Origin: Pseudomonas putida
GTDB lineage: Bacteria; Pseudomonadota; Gammaproteobacteria; Pseudomonadales; Pseudomonadaceae
Direction: 5' to 3'
Assembly (NCBI RefSeq): GCF_001636055.1
Contig: NZ_CP011789.1
Span: 1,550,001 to 1,614,000, forward strand
Length of the DNA stretch: 64,000 bases
Made by a program: the position numbers and the translations under genes. The notes under the pieces are model-generated. The model was given only the letters and a program-made list of their open reading frames with translations, was not told the origin of the DNA and did not search any database. This document shows, piece by piece, positions 31,809 to 40,982 of this stretch (within the stretch, counting starts at the first letter, position 1; every line of letters begins with the position of its first letter).

Positions 31809-33404
31809 CTACTTCACCTTGGTGGTGGCGAAGTTGTTATTGGTCAGAGGGTTGATGACATATCCCTCTACGTTGTCGCGCATGGCCGTGAACATCTTCG
31901 GGTGGGCCATGCTGATCCACGGTTGATCCTCATCGTACACCGCCAGCGCCTCGCTATAGAGCTTGGCACGCTCATCGTTGTCGATGATCTCGCGGGCACG
32001 GGTGATCAGTTCCTGGAACTTAGGGTTGCACCAGCGCGCATAGTTCTCGCCGGTCTTGGCGGCATCACAGCTGAGCATTGGTGTCAGGAAGTTGTCCGGG
32101 TCACCGTTGTCGCCGGCCCAGCCGGCGGAGACCAGGTCCGCCTCGCCCTTCTTGGCGCGGCGCAGCATCTCGGCCCACTCCATCACGCGGATGTCGAGCT
32201 TGAGCCCGATCCTGGCAAGGTCGGCCTGCAGCATCTCTGCCGACAAACGCGGATTGGGGTTGGTCGGGCCGCCACCGTTGCGGGTGAACAGGGTGATGGC
32301 GGTGCCCTCGGGGACGCCGGCTTCCTTGAGCAGGGCGCGGGCCTTGTCGAGGTCGCGCGGCGGGTTCTTGTTGGCGGTGTTGTAGCCGATCATGGTCGGC
32401 GGGTAGGGGTTGACCCCGACCAGCGCGTTGCCCTTGCCGAACAACTGGTCGACGTGGGTCTGGCGGTCGAAGGCGATGTTGATCGCCTTGCGCACACGCA
32501 CGTCGCTCAGGTACTTGTGCTCGGTATTCATGGCGATGTAGCCGGTGACCAGGGCCTCGATCTCGGCGACCTTGAGCTTGGGATCGGTCTTGATCGCCGG
32601 GACGTCGTCGGGTTTGGGGTACAGGGCGATCTGGCATTCGTTGGCCCGCAGTTTCTGCAGGCGCACGTTGTTGTCGGTGGCGATGGCGAACACCAGCGTT
32701 TCGCTGGGCGGCTTGCCGCGGAAATAGTCGGGGTTGGCCTTGAAGCGGACCTGGGCGTCCTTGTTGTAGCGCTGGAACACGAATGGCCCGGTGCCGATCG
32801 GCTTGCTGTTGAGGTCGCCGGTCTTGCCGGCCTTGAGCAACTGGTCGCCGTATTCGGCGGAGTAGATCGAGGTGAAGGCCATGGCCAGGTCACGCAGGAA
32901 CGGCGCTTCGGGGCGGGTCAGGGTGATCACCACGGTGTGGTCGTCGGTCTTGCTCACCGACTTGAGCAGTTGCCCGAAGGCCATGCTCTCGAAATAGGGG
33001 TAGCCGACGCTGGTCTTGTCATGCCACGGATGCTTGGCATCGAACTGACGGTTCAGGCTCCACAGCACGTCATCGGCATTGAAGTCGCGGGTGGGGGTGA
33101 AGTAGTCGGTGGTGTGGAACTTCACACCCTGGCGCAGGTGGAAGGTGTAGGTCAGGCCGTCGGCGCTGATTTCCCAGCTGTCGGCCAGGGCCGGCTGGAT
33201 ATCGGTGGTGCCGGGCTTGAAGTCGACCAGGCGGTTGAACACGGTTTCGGCCGAGGCGTCGGCGGTGACCGCGGTGGTGTATTGAACGATATCGAAACCT
33301 TCGGGGCTGGCTTCGGTGCACACCACCAGTGGCTTGGCCGCGAGGTTGCCGGCAGCGCCCAGGATGATCGCTGCCAGGGCAGCGCGTAGCGGAAGCGATT
33401 TCAT
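31809..33404 (-). CDS. Dipeptide ABC transporter substrate-binding protein (DppA-like, third in locus)
   Basis: A 531-residue periplasmic protein with signal peptide MKSLPLRAALAAIILGAAGNLA, then the DppA core LVVCTEASPEGFDIVQYTTAVTADASAETVFNRLVDF and FHLRQGVKFHTTDYFTPTRDFNADDVLWSLNR. Family members bind di- or short peptides (some bind haem) and deliver them to DppBCDF. It lies between the porin and dppB. It differs noticeably from the other two DppA-like proteins, which resemble each other more. P. aeruginosa has several DppA proteins with different peptide ranges, so this one may have its own specificity. Confidence 0.9.
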   Translation of the reverse strand: MKSLPLRAALAAIILGAAGNLAAKPLVVCTEASPEGFDIVQYTTAVTADASAETVFNRLVDFKPGTTDIQPALADSWEISADGLTYTFHLRQGVKFHTTDYFTPTRDFNADDVLWSLNRQFDAKHPWHDKTSVGYPYFESMAFGQLLKSVSKTDDHTVVITLTRPEAPFLRDLAMAFTSIYSAEYGDQLLKAGKTGDLNSKPIGTGPFVFQRYNKDAQVRFKANPDYFRGKPPSETLVFAIATDNNVRLQKLRANECQIALYPKPDDVPAIKTDPKLKVAEIEALVTGYIAMNTEHKYLSDVRVRKAINIAFDRQTHVDQLFGKGNALVGVNPYPPTMIGYNTANKNPPRDLDKARALLKEAGVPEGTAITLFTRNGGGPTNPNPRLSAEMLQADLARIGLKLDIRVMEWAEMLRRAKKGEADLVSAGWAGDNGDPDNFLTPMLSCDAAKTGENYARWCNPKFQELITRAREIIDNDERAKLYSEALAVYDEDQPWISMAHPKMFTAMRDNVEGYVINPLTNNNFATTKVK

Positions 33405-33473
33405 GGAACCTCCCTGCGAATGACTCCAGCGTAGACGTCACGGCCCGGATAGTCCGGGCCATGGCGTTGGCGG

Positions 33474-34853
33474 TCAGAGAATGTTGAACGGAATGGTGGT
33501 CACGATGCGCAGCTCGTCCAGGCTGCCATCGGCCTGGGCCTTGCTGGCGCGGTGAGCGGTATAGGTGGCGCGGATGCTGGTGTCCTTCAGCATGCCGCTC
33601 TGCACCGCATAGCTGGTGCCGATGCCCCACTCGTAGTGGGTCTCGCCATCCATGCCACGCACGTCGTAGGCGGTACCGCGGTAGTGGGTACCGTCGATGC
33701 CCCAGCCGCGGGCGTTGTACAGGTTGAACTTCAGGCCTGGTACGCCGTACTGGGCCATGTTCAGCACGTAGGAAATCTGCAGGGATTTCTCGTTCGGGCC
33801 GTTGAAGTCCGACAGCAGGGAGTTGGCCAGGTAGATACCGTTGGTTTCGTGCAGGTAGTCGAAGTACTCGTTGCCGTTGACCTGCTGCCAGGAGGCGGTG
33901 AGCGTGTGCGCCTGGTGGGTGAGGCCGAACGACAGGCTGTAGGTATCGTTGTCAATATCGCCCATCTTCTTGCTGCCGGCATCGACCGTTTTGTAGTAGT
34001 TCAGGCCGGTGGTCAGGCTCAGCACCGCGCTGTCGCCCAACACGTGGTTGGCGCCGAAGTAGTACTGGTTCCAGAAGTCGTCGACCTTGGTGGCGTACAG
34101 GCTGGTGGTCAGGCTCTTGAACGGCTGGTAGTTGATGCCGGCGGTGCTGGCACGGTCGGTTTCCACGCCGGTGGCGCTGTATTCGGAGCGGAATTTGCTC
34201 AGGCTCTGTTCGGTACGCGGCGAGACGCGGTCGAAGGTGCCGATGTCGAACGACAGGTTGTCGAACTCGGCGCTGTGCAACGCCACGCCCTGGAAGCTCG
34301 AAGGCAGGGCACGGTTGCCGATGTAGGCGATCATCGGCGTGTCCAGGGACTGGCGGCCGACGGTGAGGGTGGTGTTGGAGATGCGCGCCTTGACGTTGGC
34401 CAGGCCCGCCTTGCTCCACTGGCCGACAGGGTCGCCATCGCTATGGGTCAGGGTACGGTTGTTCGGCCCGGCAATCGCTGCGCGACCACGCTCGAGGGCG
34501 ATGGCGTTGTAGGCGGCGACTTCGGTGGCGAAGCCCACGGTGCCCTGCGTAAAGCCCGAACTGTAGTTGAGGATGGTGCCCTGTACCCAGTTGTCACGGC
34601 TGTGGGTGTCGTGGCGGGTGCCGTCGCTCTTGTAGTACTTCCACAGCGGCGCACGGGTGGCGCGTTCGCGGGCGTACCAGTTGCGGGTGCTGCCGGAAAG
34701 GCTCTGGCCTTCGAAGAAGCCCGAGGCATCGGCCTGCTCGCTGCCCGACTTGAGGCTCAGCGGGTAGAAGTCCTGGCTGACAGGTTCTGCCTGGGCGGCG
34801 GCGCAGAAGGCGCCGATGGACAGGGCCAGCGCGGTTTTGGTGGTTCGTTTCAA
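33474..34853 (-). CDS. OprD-family outer membrane porin (OpdP-like, peptide uptake)
   Basis: A 459-residue porin with signal peptide MKRTTKTALALSIGAFCAAAQA. The OprD-family pattern is visible in DFYPLSLKSGSEQADASGFFEGQSLSGSTRNWYARE, LDTPMIAYIGNRALPSSFQG and the alternating beta-strands ending in TIPFNIL. TTG 34853 is the best start, with GGGAG eight bases upstream; earlier in-frame codons add non-signal residues. Placement inside the dpp locus matches opdP in P. aeruginosa, which admits peptides through the outer membrane. Confidence 0.88.
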   Translation of the reverse strand: MKRTTKTALALSIGAFCAAAQAEPVSQDFYPLSLKSGSEQADASGFFEGQSLSGSTRNWYARERATRAPLWKYYKSDGTRHDTHSRDNWVQGTILNYSSGFTQGTVGFATEVAAYNAIALERGRAAIAGPNNRTLTHSDGDPVGQWSKAGLANVKARISNTTLTVGRQSLDTPMIAYIGNRALPSSFQGVALHSAEFDNLSFDIGTFDRVSPRTEQSLSKFRSEYSATGVETDRASTAGINYQPFKSLTTSLYATKVDDFWNQYYFGANHVLGDSAVLSLTTGLNYYKTVDAGSKKMGDIDNDTYSLSFGLTHQAHTLTASWQQVNGNEYFDYLHETNGIYLANSLLSDFNGPNEKSLQISYVLNMAQYGVPGLKFNLYNARGWGIDGTHYRGTAYDVRGMDGETHYEWGIGTSYAVQSGMLKDTSIRATYTAHRASKAQADGSLDELRIVTTIPFNIL

Positions 34854-35012
34854 GGTTAAAGCTCCCTTTCTATTCTTATATCTGTGGCCCGATCTTGTGG
34901 GTCGGGCTTGGCTCGGTGACGCGGTACTGCGGGTGTTCACCTGGGATTGCCAGGCAAATCCGGGCTGCACGCGGTCGCGGGAGTGGGGCACTCCCGGTCT
35001 GGCGATACAGGG

Positions 35013-36605
35013 TCAATCGATGCTGACGCCGGAGAAAACGTTGCGTCCGAAGGGGCTGACCTTGAAGTCTTTCACACTGATGCTGAGGGGTTGGTTGACC
35101 GTCGAATGGGCCACCGGGGTAATCGGTACCTGCTGCTTGAGGCGTTGCTGGGCCTGCTGGTAGAGGTGGGTGCGCTGTTCGCGGTCGGTGACCTGCTTGG
35201 CCTTCTTGACCAGTTCGTCGTACTGGCTGTCGCACCACTGCGAGTAGTTGTTGCTGCCAATGGCATCGCAGCTGAACAGGGTTCCAAGCCAGTTGTCCGG
35301 GTCGCCGTTGTCGCCGGTCCAACCGATCAGGGCGATGTCGTGTTCGCCATTTTTCATGCGCTTGAGGTATTCGCCCCATTCGTAGCTGACGATACGGACC
35401 TTGAAGCCGAGCTTGCTCCAGTCGGCCTGGAGCATTTCGGCCATGAGCTTGGCATTGGGGTTGTAAGGGCGTTGCACCGGCATGGCCCAGAGGGTGATTT
35501 CCGTGCCTGGCTTGACCCCGGCCTGCTCCAGCACCTGCTTGGCCTTTTGCGGATCGAACGGCGCGTCCTTGAGCGTATCGTCGTAGGACCATTGGGTGGG
35601 AGGCATGGCGTTGACTGCCGTTTGCCCGGCGTCCTGGTAGACCGCCTGGATGATCGCCTGCTTGTTGACCGCCATGTCCATCGCCTGGCGCACTTCAAGT
35701 CGATCGAACGGTGGGTGCTGGGTGTTGTAGGCGATGTAGCCGAGGTTGAAGCCGGGCTGCGTCATGACCTGCAGCTTGCTGTCCTGCTTGAGCGCAGGCA
35801 GATCGGCCGGGCGTGGGTGAAGGGTGACCTGGCACTCGTTGCGGCGCAGCTTCTGGATGCGCACCGAAGGGTCGATGTTGATCGAGAACACCAGGTTGTC
35901 GATCTTCACCCGGTCAGGCGCCCAGTAGTCCTTGTTGCCCTTGAAGCGGATCTGCGAGTCCTTCTGGTAGCGCTGGAACACGAACGGGCCGGTGCCGATC
36001 GGCTTCTGGTTGATGTCGCTGGGCCTGCCGCTGGCCAGCAGGTGCTCGGCGTATTCGGCGGAGAGTATGGAGGCGAAGGCCATGGCGATGTTCTGGATGA
36101 ACGCGGCATCGACCGTGTTGAGGCTGAAGACCACCGTGAGCGGGTCGGTTTTCTCGACCTTGGCGATGTTCTTGTCCAGGCCCATGCTGATGAAGTAGGG
36201 GAACTCGGTCGGGTAGGCCTTGCGGAACGGATGGTCCTTGTCGAGCATGCGGTTGAAGGTGAACAGCACGTCGTCGGCGTTGAAGTCGCGGGTGGGCTTG
36301 AAGTCCTTGTTGTGGTGGAACTTCACCCCGGGCCGCAGGTGGAAGGTGTAGCGCAGGCCGTCTTCGGAGACCTGCCAGTCGGTGGCCAGGCCTGGCTGCA
36401 CAGCGGTGCCCCCACGCTCGAACTCGACCAGGCGGTTGTAGATCGGTTCGGCGGCATCGTTGTCGGTGGCCGAGGTGTATTGAGCGGTGTCGAAGCCCGC
36501 CGGGCTGCCTTCGGAGCAGAACACCAGGTTGTTGGCCTGGGCAGGGAGGGCCTGGCTGAGCAGTCCCAGGCCCAGCACGGTGCCGAGCAGTGTGGTATGG
36601 CGCAT
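35013..36605 (-). CDS. Dipeptide ABC transporter substrate-binding protein (DppA-like, second in locus)
   Basis: A 530-residue periplasmic protein with signal peptide MRHTTLLGTVLGLGLLSQALPAQA, then NNLVFCSEGSPAGFDTAQYTS and FHLRPGVKFHHNKDFKPTRDFNADDVLFTFNRM. ATG 36605 follows AGGAAAGGATCG; the upstream in-frame Met lacks a ribosome site. It is close in sequence to the upstream DppA-like protein, pointing to tandem duplication. The 204-base gap upstream of it is large for the middle of an operon and carries two GAAATTTC palindromes. Confidence 0.9.
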   Translation of the reverse strand: MRHTTLLGTVLGLGLLSQALPAQANNLVFCSEGSPAGFDTAQYTSATDNDAAEPIYNRLVEFERGGTAVQPGLATDWQVSEDGLRYTFHLRPGVKFHHNKDFKPTRDFNADDVLFTFNRMLDKDHPFRKAYPTEFPYFISMGLDKNIAKVEKTDPLTVVFSLNTVDAAFIQNIAMAFASILSAEYAEHLLASGRPSDINQKPIGTGPFVFQRYQKDSQIRFKGNKDYWAPDRVKIDNLVFSINIDPSVRIQKLRRNECQVTLHPRPADLPALKQDSKLQVMTQPGFNLGYIAYNTQHPPFDRLEVRQAMDMAVNKQAIIQAVYQDAGQTAVNAMPPTQWSYDDTLKDAPFDPQKAKQVLEQAGVKPGTEITLWAMPVQRPYNPNAKLMAEMLQADWSKLGFKVRIVSYEWGEYLKRMKNGEHDIALIGWTGDNGDPDNWLGTLFSCDAIGSNNYSQWCDSQYDELVKKAKQVTDREQRTHLYQQAQQRLKQQVPITPVAHSTVNQPLSISVKDFKVSPFGRNVFSGVSID

Positions 36606-36726
36606 GGCGATCCTTTCCTCATCTGTTTGCGCTGCCGCACACTGAACGGGCGGCAACAGAAGCCCGTTCCTGACGTTAGCGGCATCAGGAAGGGCGAGAC
36701 AGGTAATGAATATGTCTAGTGGCGTA

Positions 36727-36758
36727 AGAAATTTCGGAAGTTTGCCGAGAAATTTCGG
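36727..36758. promoter_or_regulatory. Two 11-bp direct repeats with palindromic cores upstream of second dppA-like gene
   Basis: AGAAATTTCGG occurs at 36727-36737 and again at 36748-36758, exactly 21 bases (two helical turns) apart. Each contains the palindrome GAAATTTC. They lie about 120 bases upstream of the second dppA-like start, in an otherwise featureless gap. This phasing suits a dimeric regulator binding two sites on the same DNA face. Confidence 0.45.
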
Positions 36759-36809
36759 CGCCCCGCCGTGCTCACGCCAGCCCCGACAGATGACGGGGCT
36801 GGCTGGGCG

Positions 36810-38435
36810 CTATTTCTCCACGCTTACGCCATAGAAGGAGTTCAGTCCGAACGGGCTGATCTTGAAGTCCTTCACTTTCGCACTCATCGGCTGATAGACA
36901 GTGGAGTGGGCGATAGGGGTCATCGGCACCTGCTCCTTGATGATGTGCTGCGCTTGCTTGTACAGCTCCGTGCGCTTGGCCTGGTCGGAGGTGGCCTTGG
37001 CCTGCTTGATGATGTCGTCGTACGGCTTGTAGCACCACTTGGAGAAGTTGTTGCCCTCCAGTGCGTCGCAACCGAACAGGGTGCCGAGCCAGTTGTCCGG
37101 GTCACCGTTGTCGCCGCTCCAGCCGATCAGCATGGCGCCGTTTTCGCCGCCCTTGGAGCGCTTGATGTACTCGCCCCATTCGTAGCTGACGATCTTGGCC
37201 TTGATGCCGATCTTGGACCAGTCCGACTGCAGCATCTCGGCCATCAGCTTGGCGTTGGGGTTGTAGGGGCGTTGCACCGGCATGGCCCACAGGGTGATCT
37301 CGGTGCCCTCCTTGACGCCGGCCTCCTTGAGCAACTGCCTGGCTTTCTCCGGATCGTACTTGGCGTCCTTGATGGTGGTGTCGTAGGACCACTGGGTCGG
37401 TGGCATGGCATTTACCGCCAGCTGGCCGGCGCCCTGGTACACCGAATCGATGATCTGCTGCTTGTTCACCGCCATGTCCAGCGCCTCGCGCACCTTGAGC
37501 TGGGCCATGGGGTTGGGCTCGTTGCTGCCCTTGATCTTGTCCATCACGTTGTAGGCGATGTAGCCGAGGTTGAAGCCGGCCTGTTCAGGCATCTGCAGCT
37601 TCGGATCCTTCTTCAGCGGCTCGATATCGGCTGGGCGTGGGAACAGCGTGACCTGGCACTCGTCGCGCTTGAGCTTCTGTATGCGCACCGAGGCGTCGGT
37701 GCTGATGGCGAAGACCAGGTTGTCGATCTTCACGTCGTCCGGTTTCCAGTAGTCCTTGTTGCCCTTGTAGCGGATCAGCGCGTCCTTCTGGTACCTGTTG
37801 AACACGAATGGACCGGTGCCGATCGGCTTCTGGTTGATGTCGGCGGCCTTGCCCTGCTTGAGCAGCTGGTCGGCGTACTCGGCGGACTGGATCGAGGCGA
37901 AGCTCATCGCCAGGTTCTGGATGAACGCGGCGTCCACTTCGTTGAGGGTGAAGCGTACGGTGTGTTCGTCGACCTTCTCGAGCTTGGCGATGTTCTTGTC
38001 CATGCCCATGTCGGTGAAGTACGGGAATTCGGTGGGGTAGGCCTTGCGGAACGGCATGTCCTTGTCGAGCATGCGGTTGAAGGTGAACAGCACGTCGTCG
38101 GCGTTGAATTCACGGCTTGGCTTGAAGTAGTCGGTGGTGTGGAACTTGACCCCTTCACGCAGGTGGAAGGTATAGGTCTTGCCGTCGTCGGAAACGTCCC
38201 ATTTGGTGGCCAGACCGGGGACGACGGCGGTGCCGCCACGTTCGAACTGGGTCAGGCGGTTGAAGATCGTTTCGGCCGAGGCGTCGAAGTCGGTTCCGGT
38301 GGTGTATTGGCCCGGGTCGAAACCCGCGGGGCTGCCTTCGGAGCAGAACACCAGGTTGGACGCGGCGAGGGCGGCAGGGGCGCCAGCCAGCAGGCCTGCG
38401 CCTACCAGGAACGGAATGACTGCGTGTTTGAGCAT
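36810..38435 (-). CDS. Dipeptide ABC transporter substrate-binding protein (DppA-like, first in locus)
   Basis: A 541-residue periplasmic protein with signal peptide MLKHAVIPFLVGAGLLAGAPAALA, then SNLVFCSEGSPAGFDPGQYTTG and FHLREGVKFHTTDYFKPSREFNADDVLFTFNRM. The start follows GAGG at five bases. It is the first gene of the dpp locus (binding protein, binding protein, porin, binding protein, DppBCDF, all on the minus strand), so the main operon promoter should lie in the gap before it. Confidence 0.9.
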   Translation of the reverse strand: MLKHAVIPFLVGAGLLAGAPAALAASNLVFCSEGSPAGFDPGQYTTGTDFDASAETIFNRLTQFERGGTAVVPGLATKWDVSDDGKTYTFHLREGVKFHTTDYFKPSREFNADDVLFTFNRMLDKDMPFRKAYPTEFPYFTDMGMDKNIAKLEKVDEHTVRFTLNEVDAAFIQNLAMSFASIQSAEYADQLLKQGKAADINQKPIGTGPFVFNRYQKDALIRYKGNKDYWKPDDVKIDNLVFAISTDASVRIQKLKRDECQVTLFPRPADIEPLKKDPKLQMPEQAGFNLGYIAYNVMDKIKGSNEPNPMAQLKVREALDMAVNKQQIIDSVYQGAGQLAVNAMPPTQWSYDTTIKDAKYDPEKARQLLKEAGVKEGTEITLWAMPVQRPYNPNAKLMAEMLQSDWSKIGIKAKIVSYEWGEYIKRSKGGENGAMLIGWSGDNGDPDNWLGTLFGCDALEGNNFSKWCYKPYDDIIKQAKATSDQAKRTELYKQAQHIIKEQVPMTPIAHSTVYQPMSAKVKDFKISPFGLNSFYGVSVEK

Positions 38436-38809
38436 GGTGGCCTCATTGTTGTCATTTTTGATTTGAGGTGGCCTCGTGAGCCGACCTGCGGATACTTATG
38501 CAGGGGGTGTACCCATTGCAACACTCAACAGGATAGTCGGCGCCAGAAATGTGGCACGGTCGTACATGGATGTCGCATTCATGTAAATTTTGCGTAGGTT
38601 GAACGTTTGCGCAAGAAAAAAGCTGGCATTTTGCGACATGTTTCGAAGCGTTGAGGGATGTAGGATGCACTTTAAGGGTGCGTAGGAATATTCATCTGAA
38701 GAGCTGCGGTATGGGCTTCGCCGCTGTCATTGCGACAGGTGCGGCGAGATGGGGAGGGAAGGGGCCGTCCTGGCGGCGGCCCCGGTCGCTCAATCGAGCG
38801 CAGCCGCGA
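38436..38809. other. 374-bp gap upstream of the dpp locus
   Basis: No gene is seen here. The part next to dppA (38436-38660) is relatively AT-rich and probably holds the operon promoter, but I could not pick a convincing -35/-10 pair or a named regulator site. The far end holds the terminator of the SIMPL-domain gene. Confidence 0.5.
38761..38783 (-). terminator. Hairpin downstream of the SIMPL-domain gene
   Basis: GGGGCCG (38761-38767) and CGGCCCC (38777-38783) form a seven-bp GC stem 27 bases after the SIMPL gene stop, followed on the minus strand by CTTCCCTCCC. Position suggests termination; the T-run is weak. Confidence 0.5.
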
Positions 38810-39523
38810 TCACGGCATCTGTACTTCGATCAGCCCGTCGGCATTCATGCTGACTTCGCTGGTGCCCGCTTCGATATCCGGCGAGGCCGCTTCATCCGCA
38901 GCCATGGCTTTCATCGCCATCGGTGCGCTGCGCATGTAAGGGCGCGGGTAGCCGCTGCTGTTGAGGTTCAGGCTGACCACTTTGTAGCCTTTGCCGCCGA
39001 GGGCCTCGGTGGCCAGTTGGGCGCGGGCCTTGAAGGCGTTGACTGCATCCTTGAGCAGCTCGTCTTCACTGGCCTTGCGGGTGGCCGGGGCGATGGAGAA
39101 GTCCATGCCGCCCATCTTCAGTTCCTGCAGCAGTTCACCGGTGAGCTTGGACAGGGCAGGGAAGTCGGCGCTTTCCAGGCGCAGTTCGGCGCGCTCGCGC
39201 CAGCCGGTGATCTTCTGGCCCTTGGTGTCGTAGACCGGATAGCTGTTACGGCTGCCTTGGCTGATCTTCACGTCCTTGACTTCGCGGGCCTGCTGGACCG
39301 CCTTGTTCATGGTCTCGGTGATCTGCTTGGCGAGCTTGCCCGGGTCGGTGTTCTGCGCTTCGCTGTAAAGGGTGACGACCATCAGGTCGCGGGCCACTTC
39401 CTTGCTGACCTCGGCGCGCAGCGAAACCTGGTTGTAGCGTGGCTCGTCTGCGGCCAGGGCCGGCAGGCTGGCGAGCATGCCACAAGACAGGACGAACGCG
39501 GCGCTGCGACGGGAAATGTGCAT
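38810..39523 (-). CDS. SIMPL domain (DUF541) exported protein
   Basis: A 237-residue protein with signal peptide MHISRRSAAFVLSCGMLASLPALA and the SIMPL fold: YNQVSLRAEVSKEVARDLMVVTLYSEAQNTDPGKLAKQITETMNKAVQQAREV, then GWRERAELRLES and the alternating C-terminal half. SIMPL proteins (E. coli YggE) are periplasmic or envelope proteins linked to oxidative stress, mechanism unknown. ATG 39523 has GGAG seven bases upstream, preferred over an upstream TTG. Divergent from roxS. Confidence 0.85.
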   Translation of the reverse strand: MHISRRSAAFVLSCGMLASLPALAADEPRYNQVSLRAEVSKEVARDLMVVTLYSEAQNTDPGKLAKQITETMNKAVQQAREVKDVKISQGSRNSYPVYDTKGQKITGWRERAELRLESADFPALSKLTGELLQELKMGGMDFSIAPATRKASEDELLKDAVNAFKARAQLATEALGGKGYKVVSLNLNSSGYPRPYMRSAPMAMKAMAADEAASPDIEAGTSEVSMNADGLIEVQMP

Positions 39524-39722
39524 GTATGACTCCTTCAAATAGAAAGCGTGGGGATGATGTCCATTCCACGCATGGCCAATCAGACCGGAAACAGTGGAGT
39601 GGGTTCAACAATGCCATCATGACTTTGTGACAGAGTGTGGCGCTTTGCCGCATTGCTGCAGCGGGGGCCATGGCTTCGGTATACTCCAGCCGATTGTCCT
39701 GGAGCACTCATCAGGAGAGCTC

Positions 39723-40982
39723 ATGCTCGCCCCCGCACACCCAATGTCCGCCACTCGCCAGAACCTCTGGCGCCTGACCATCATTCGCATCCTGGTCCTG
39801 GCCGCCCAGGCCGGCTCCGTGGGCGTGGCCTACTGGACCGAGTTGCTGCCGCTGCCATGGCTGTCGCTGGTGGCAACCCTGGCGCTATCGTCGCTGCTGT
39901 GTGCCTTCACCGCCTTGCGGCTGCGCCTGACCTTGCCGGTCACGGAGATGGAGTACGCCCTGCAACTGGCCTGTGACCTGCTGATCCACAGTGCCTTGCT
40001 GTACTACTCGGGGGGCTCGACCAACCCCTTCGTGTCCTATTACCTGGTGCCGCTGGCGATTGCTGCCGTGACCCTGCCGTGGATCTATTCACTGGTGTTG
40101 TCGGGCATTGCGCTGGTCGCCTACAGCCTGCTGCTGGTGCAGTTCTACCCGCTGGAGACGCTGCCGCTGGCGCGCGACACCATGCAGGTGTATGGCATGT
40201 GGCTGAGCATCGCCCTGGCCGCTGCTGTCATTACCTTCTTCGCCGCGCGCATGGCCGAAGAGCTGCGCCGCCAGGAGCAGATGCGTGCCGAGCGGCGCGA
40301 GGAAAGCCTGCGCGATGAACAGTTGCTGGCCGTGGCCACCCAGGCGGCTGGGGCCGCCCACGAGCTGGGCACGCCGTTGGCGACCATGAGCGTGCTGATC
40401 AACGAGATGCGCCAGGACCATACCGATCCGCAGTTGCAGGAAGACCTTGCGGTACTGCAGGACCAGGTCAAGCTGTGCAAGCAGACGCTGCAGCAACTGG
40501 TGCGTGCCGCCGAAGCCAACCGGCGCATGAATGTGCAGGAGCAGGAGGTCACCGCCTGGCTCGACGAGGCGCTCAACCGCTGGCACCTGATGCGCCCTGA
40601 AGCCAGTTACCGCTTCCAGCGCCTGCGCGATGGCGAGGTGCCGCGGCTGATTCCGCCACCCGACCTCACCCAGGCGCTGCTCAACCTGCTGAACAACGCC
40701 GCCGATGCCTGTCCGAATGACCTCGAAGTGCGTCTGGACTGGGATGCACAGGATATCCTGATCAGCATCCGCGACCATGGCGCCGGCGTACCGGTGGCCA
40801 TCGCCGAGGCGATCGGCAAACCTTTCTTTACCACCAAGGGCAAAGGCTTCGGCCTGGGCCTGTTCCTGAGCAAGGCCAGCGTGACCCGCGCGGGGGGCTC
40901 GGTGAAACTCTATAGTCATGAAGAGGGCGGCACCCTGACCGAGCTGCGCCTGCCCCATGGCAAGCGAGGAGATGAACGATGA
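39723..40982 (+). CDS. roxS: Redox-sensing histidine kinase RoxS (RegB/PrrB family)
   Basis: A 419-residue sensor kinase with six hydrophobic segments in residues 15-175. The GGSTNPF motif at 97-103 corresponds to the quinone-binding GGXXNPF of RegB. The H-box is AAHELGTPLATMSV with phospho-acceptor His213, and the ATPase part has NLLNNAADACPN, DHGAGVP and GKGFGLGLFLSKA. A cysteine in QVKLCKQTL could be the redox-active residue known from RegB, but the alignment is by eye. It senses electron-transport state and phosphorylates RoxR, whose gene overlaps it by four bases. Confidence 0.92.
   Translation: MLAPAHPMSATRQNLWRLTIIRILVLAAQAGSVGVAYWTELLPLPWLSLVATLALSSLLCAFTALRLRLTLPVTEMEYALQLACDLLIHSALLYYSGGSTNPFVSYYLVPLAIAAVTLPWIYSLVLSGIALVAYSLLLVQFYPLETLPLARDTMQVYGMWLSIALAAAVITFFAARMAEELRRQEQMRAERREESLRDEQLLAVATQAAGAAHELGTPLATMSVLINEMRQDHTDPQLQEDLAVLQDQVKLCKQTLQQLVRAAEANRRMNVQEQEVTAWLDEALNRWHLMRPEASYRFQRLRDGEVPRLIPPPDLTQALLNLLNNAADACPNDLEVRLDWDAQDILISIRDHGAGVPVAIAEAIGKPFFTTKGKGFGLGLFLSKASVTRAGGSVKLYSHEEGGTLTELRLPHGKRGDER

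Noticed and set aside
31584..33389. 601-codon plus-strand open frame opposite a dppA-like gene; similar ones at 34947-36719 and 36768-38597
   Set aside because: All are antisense shadows of clear binding-protein genes. They have no ribosome sites or recognisable domains.
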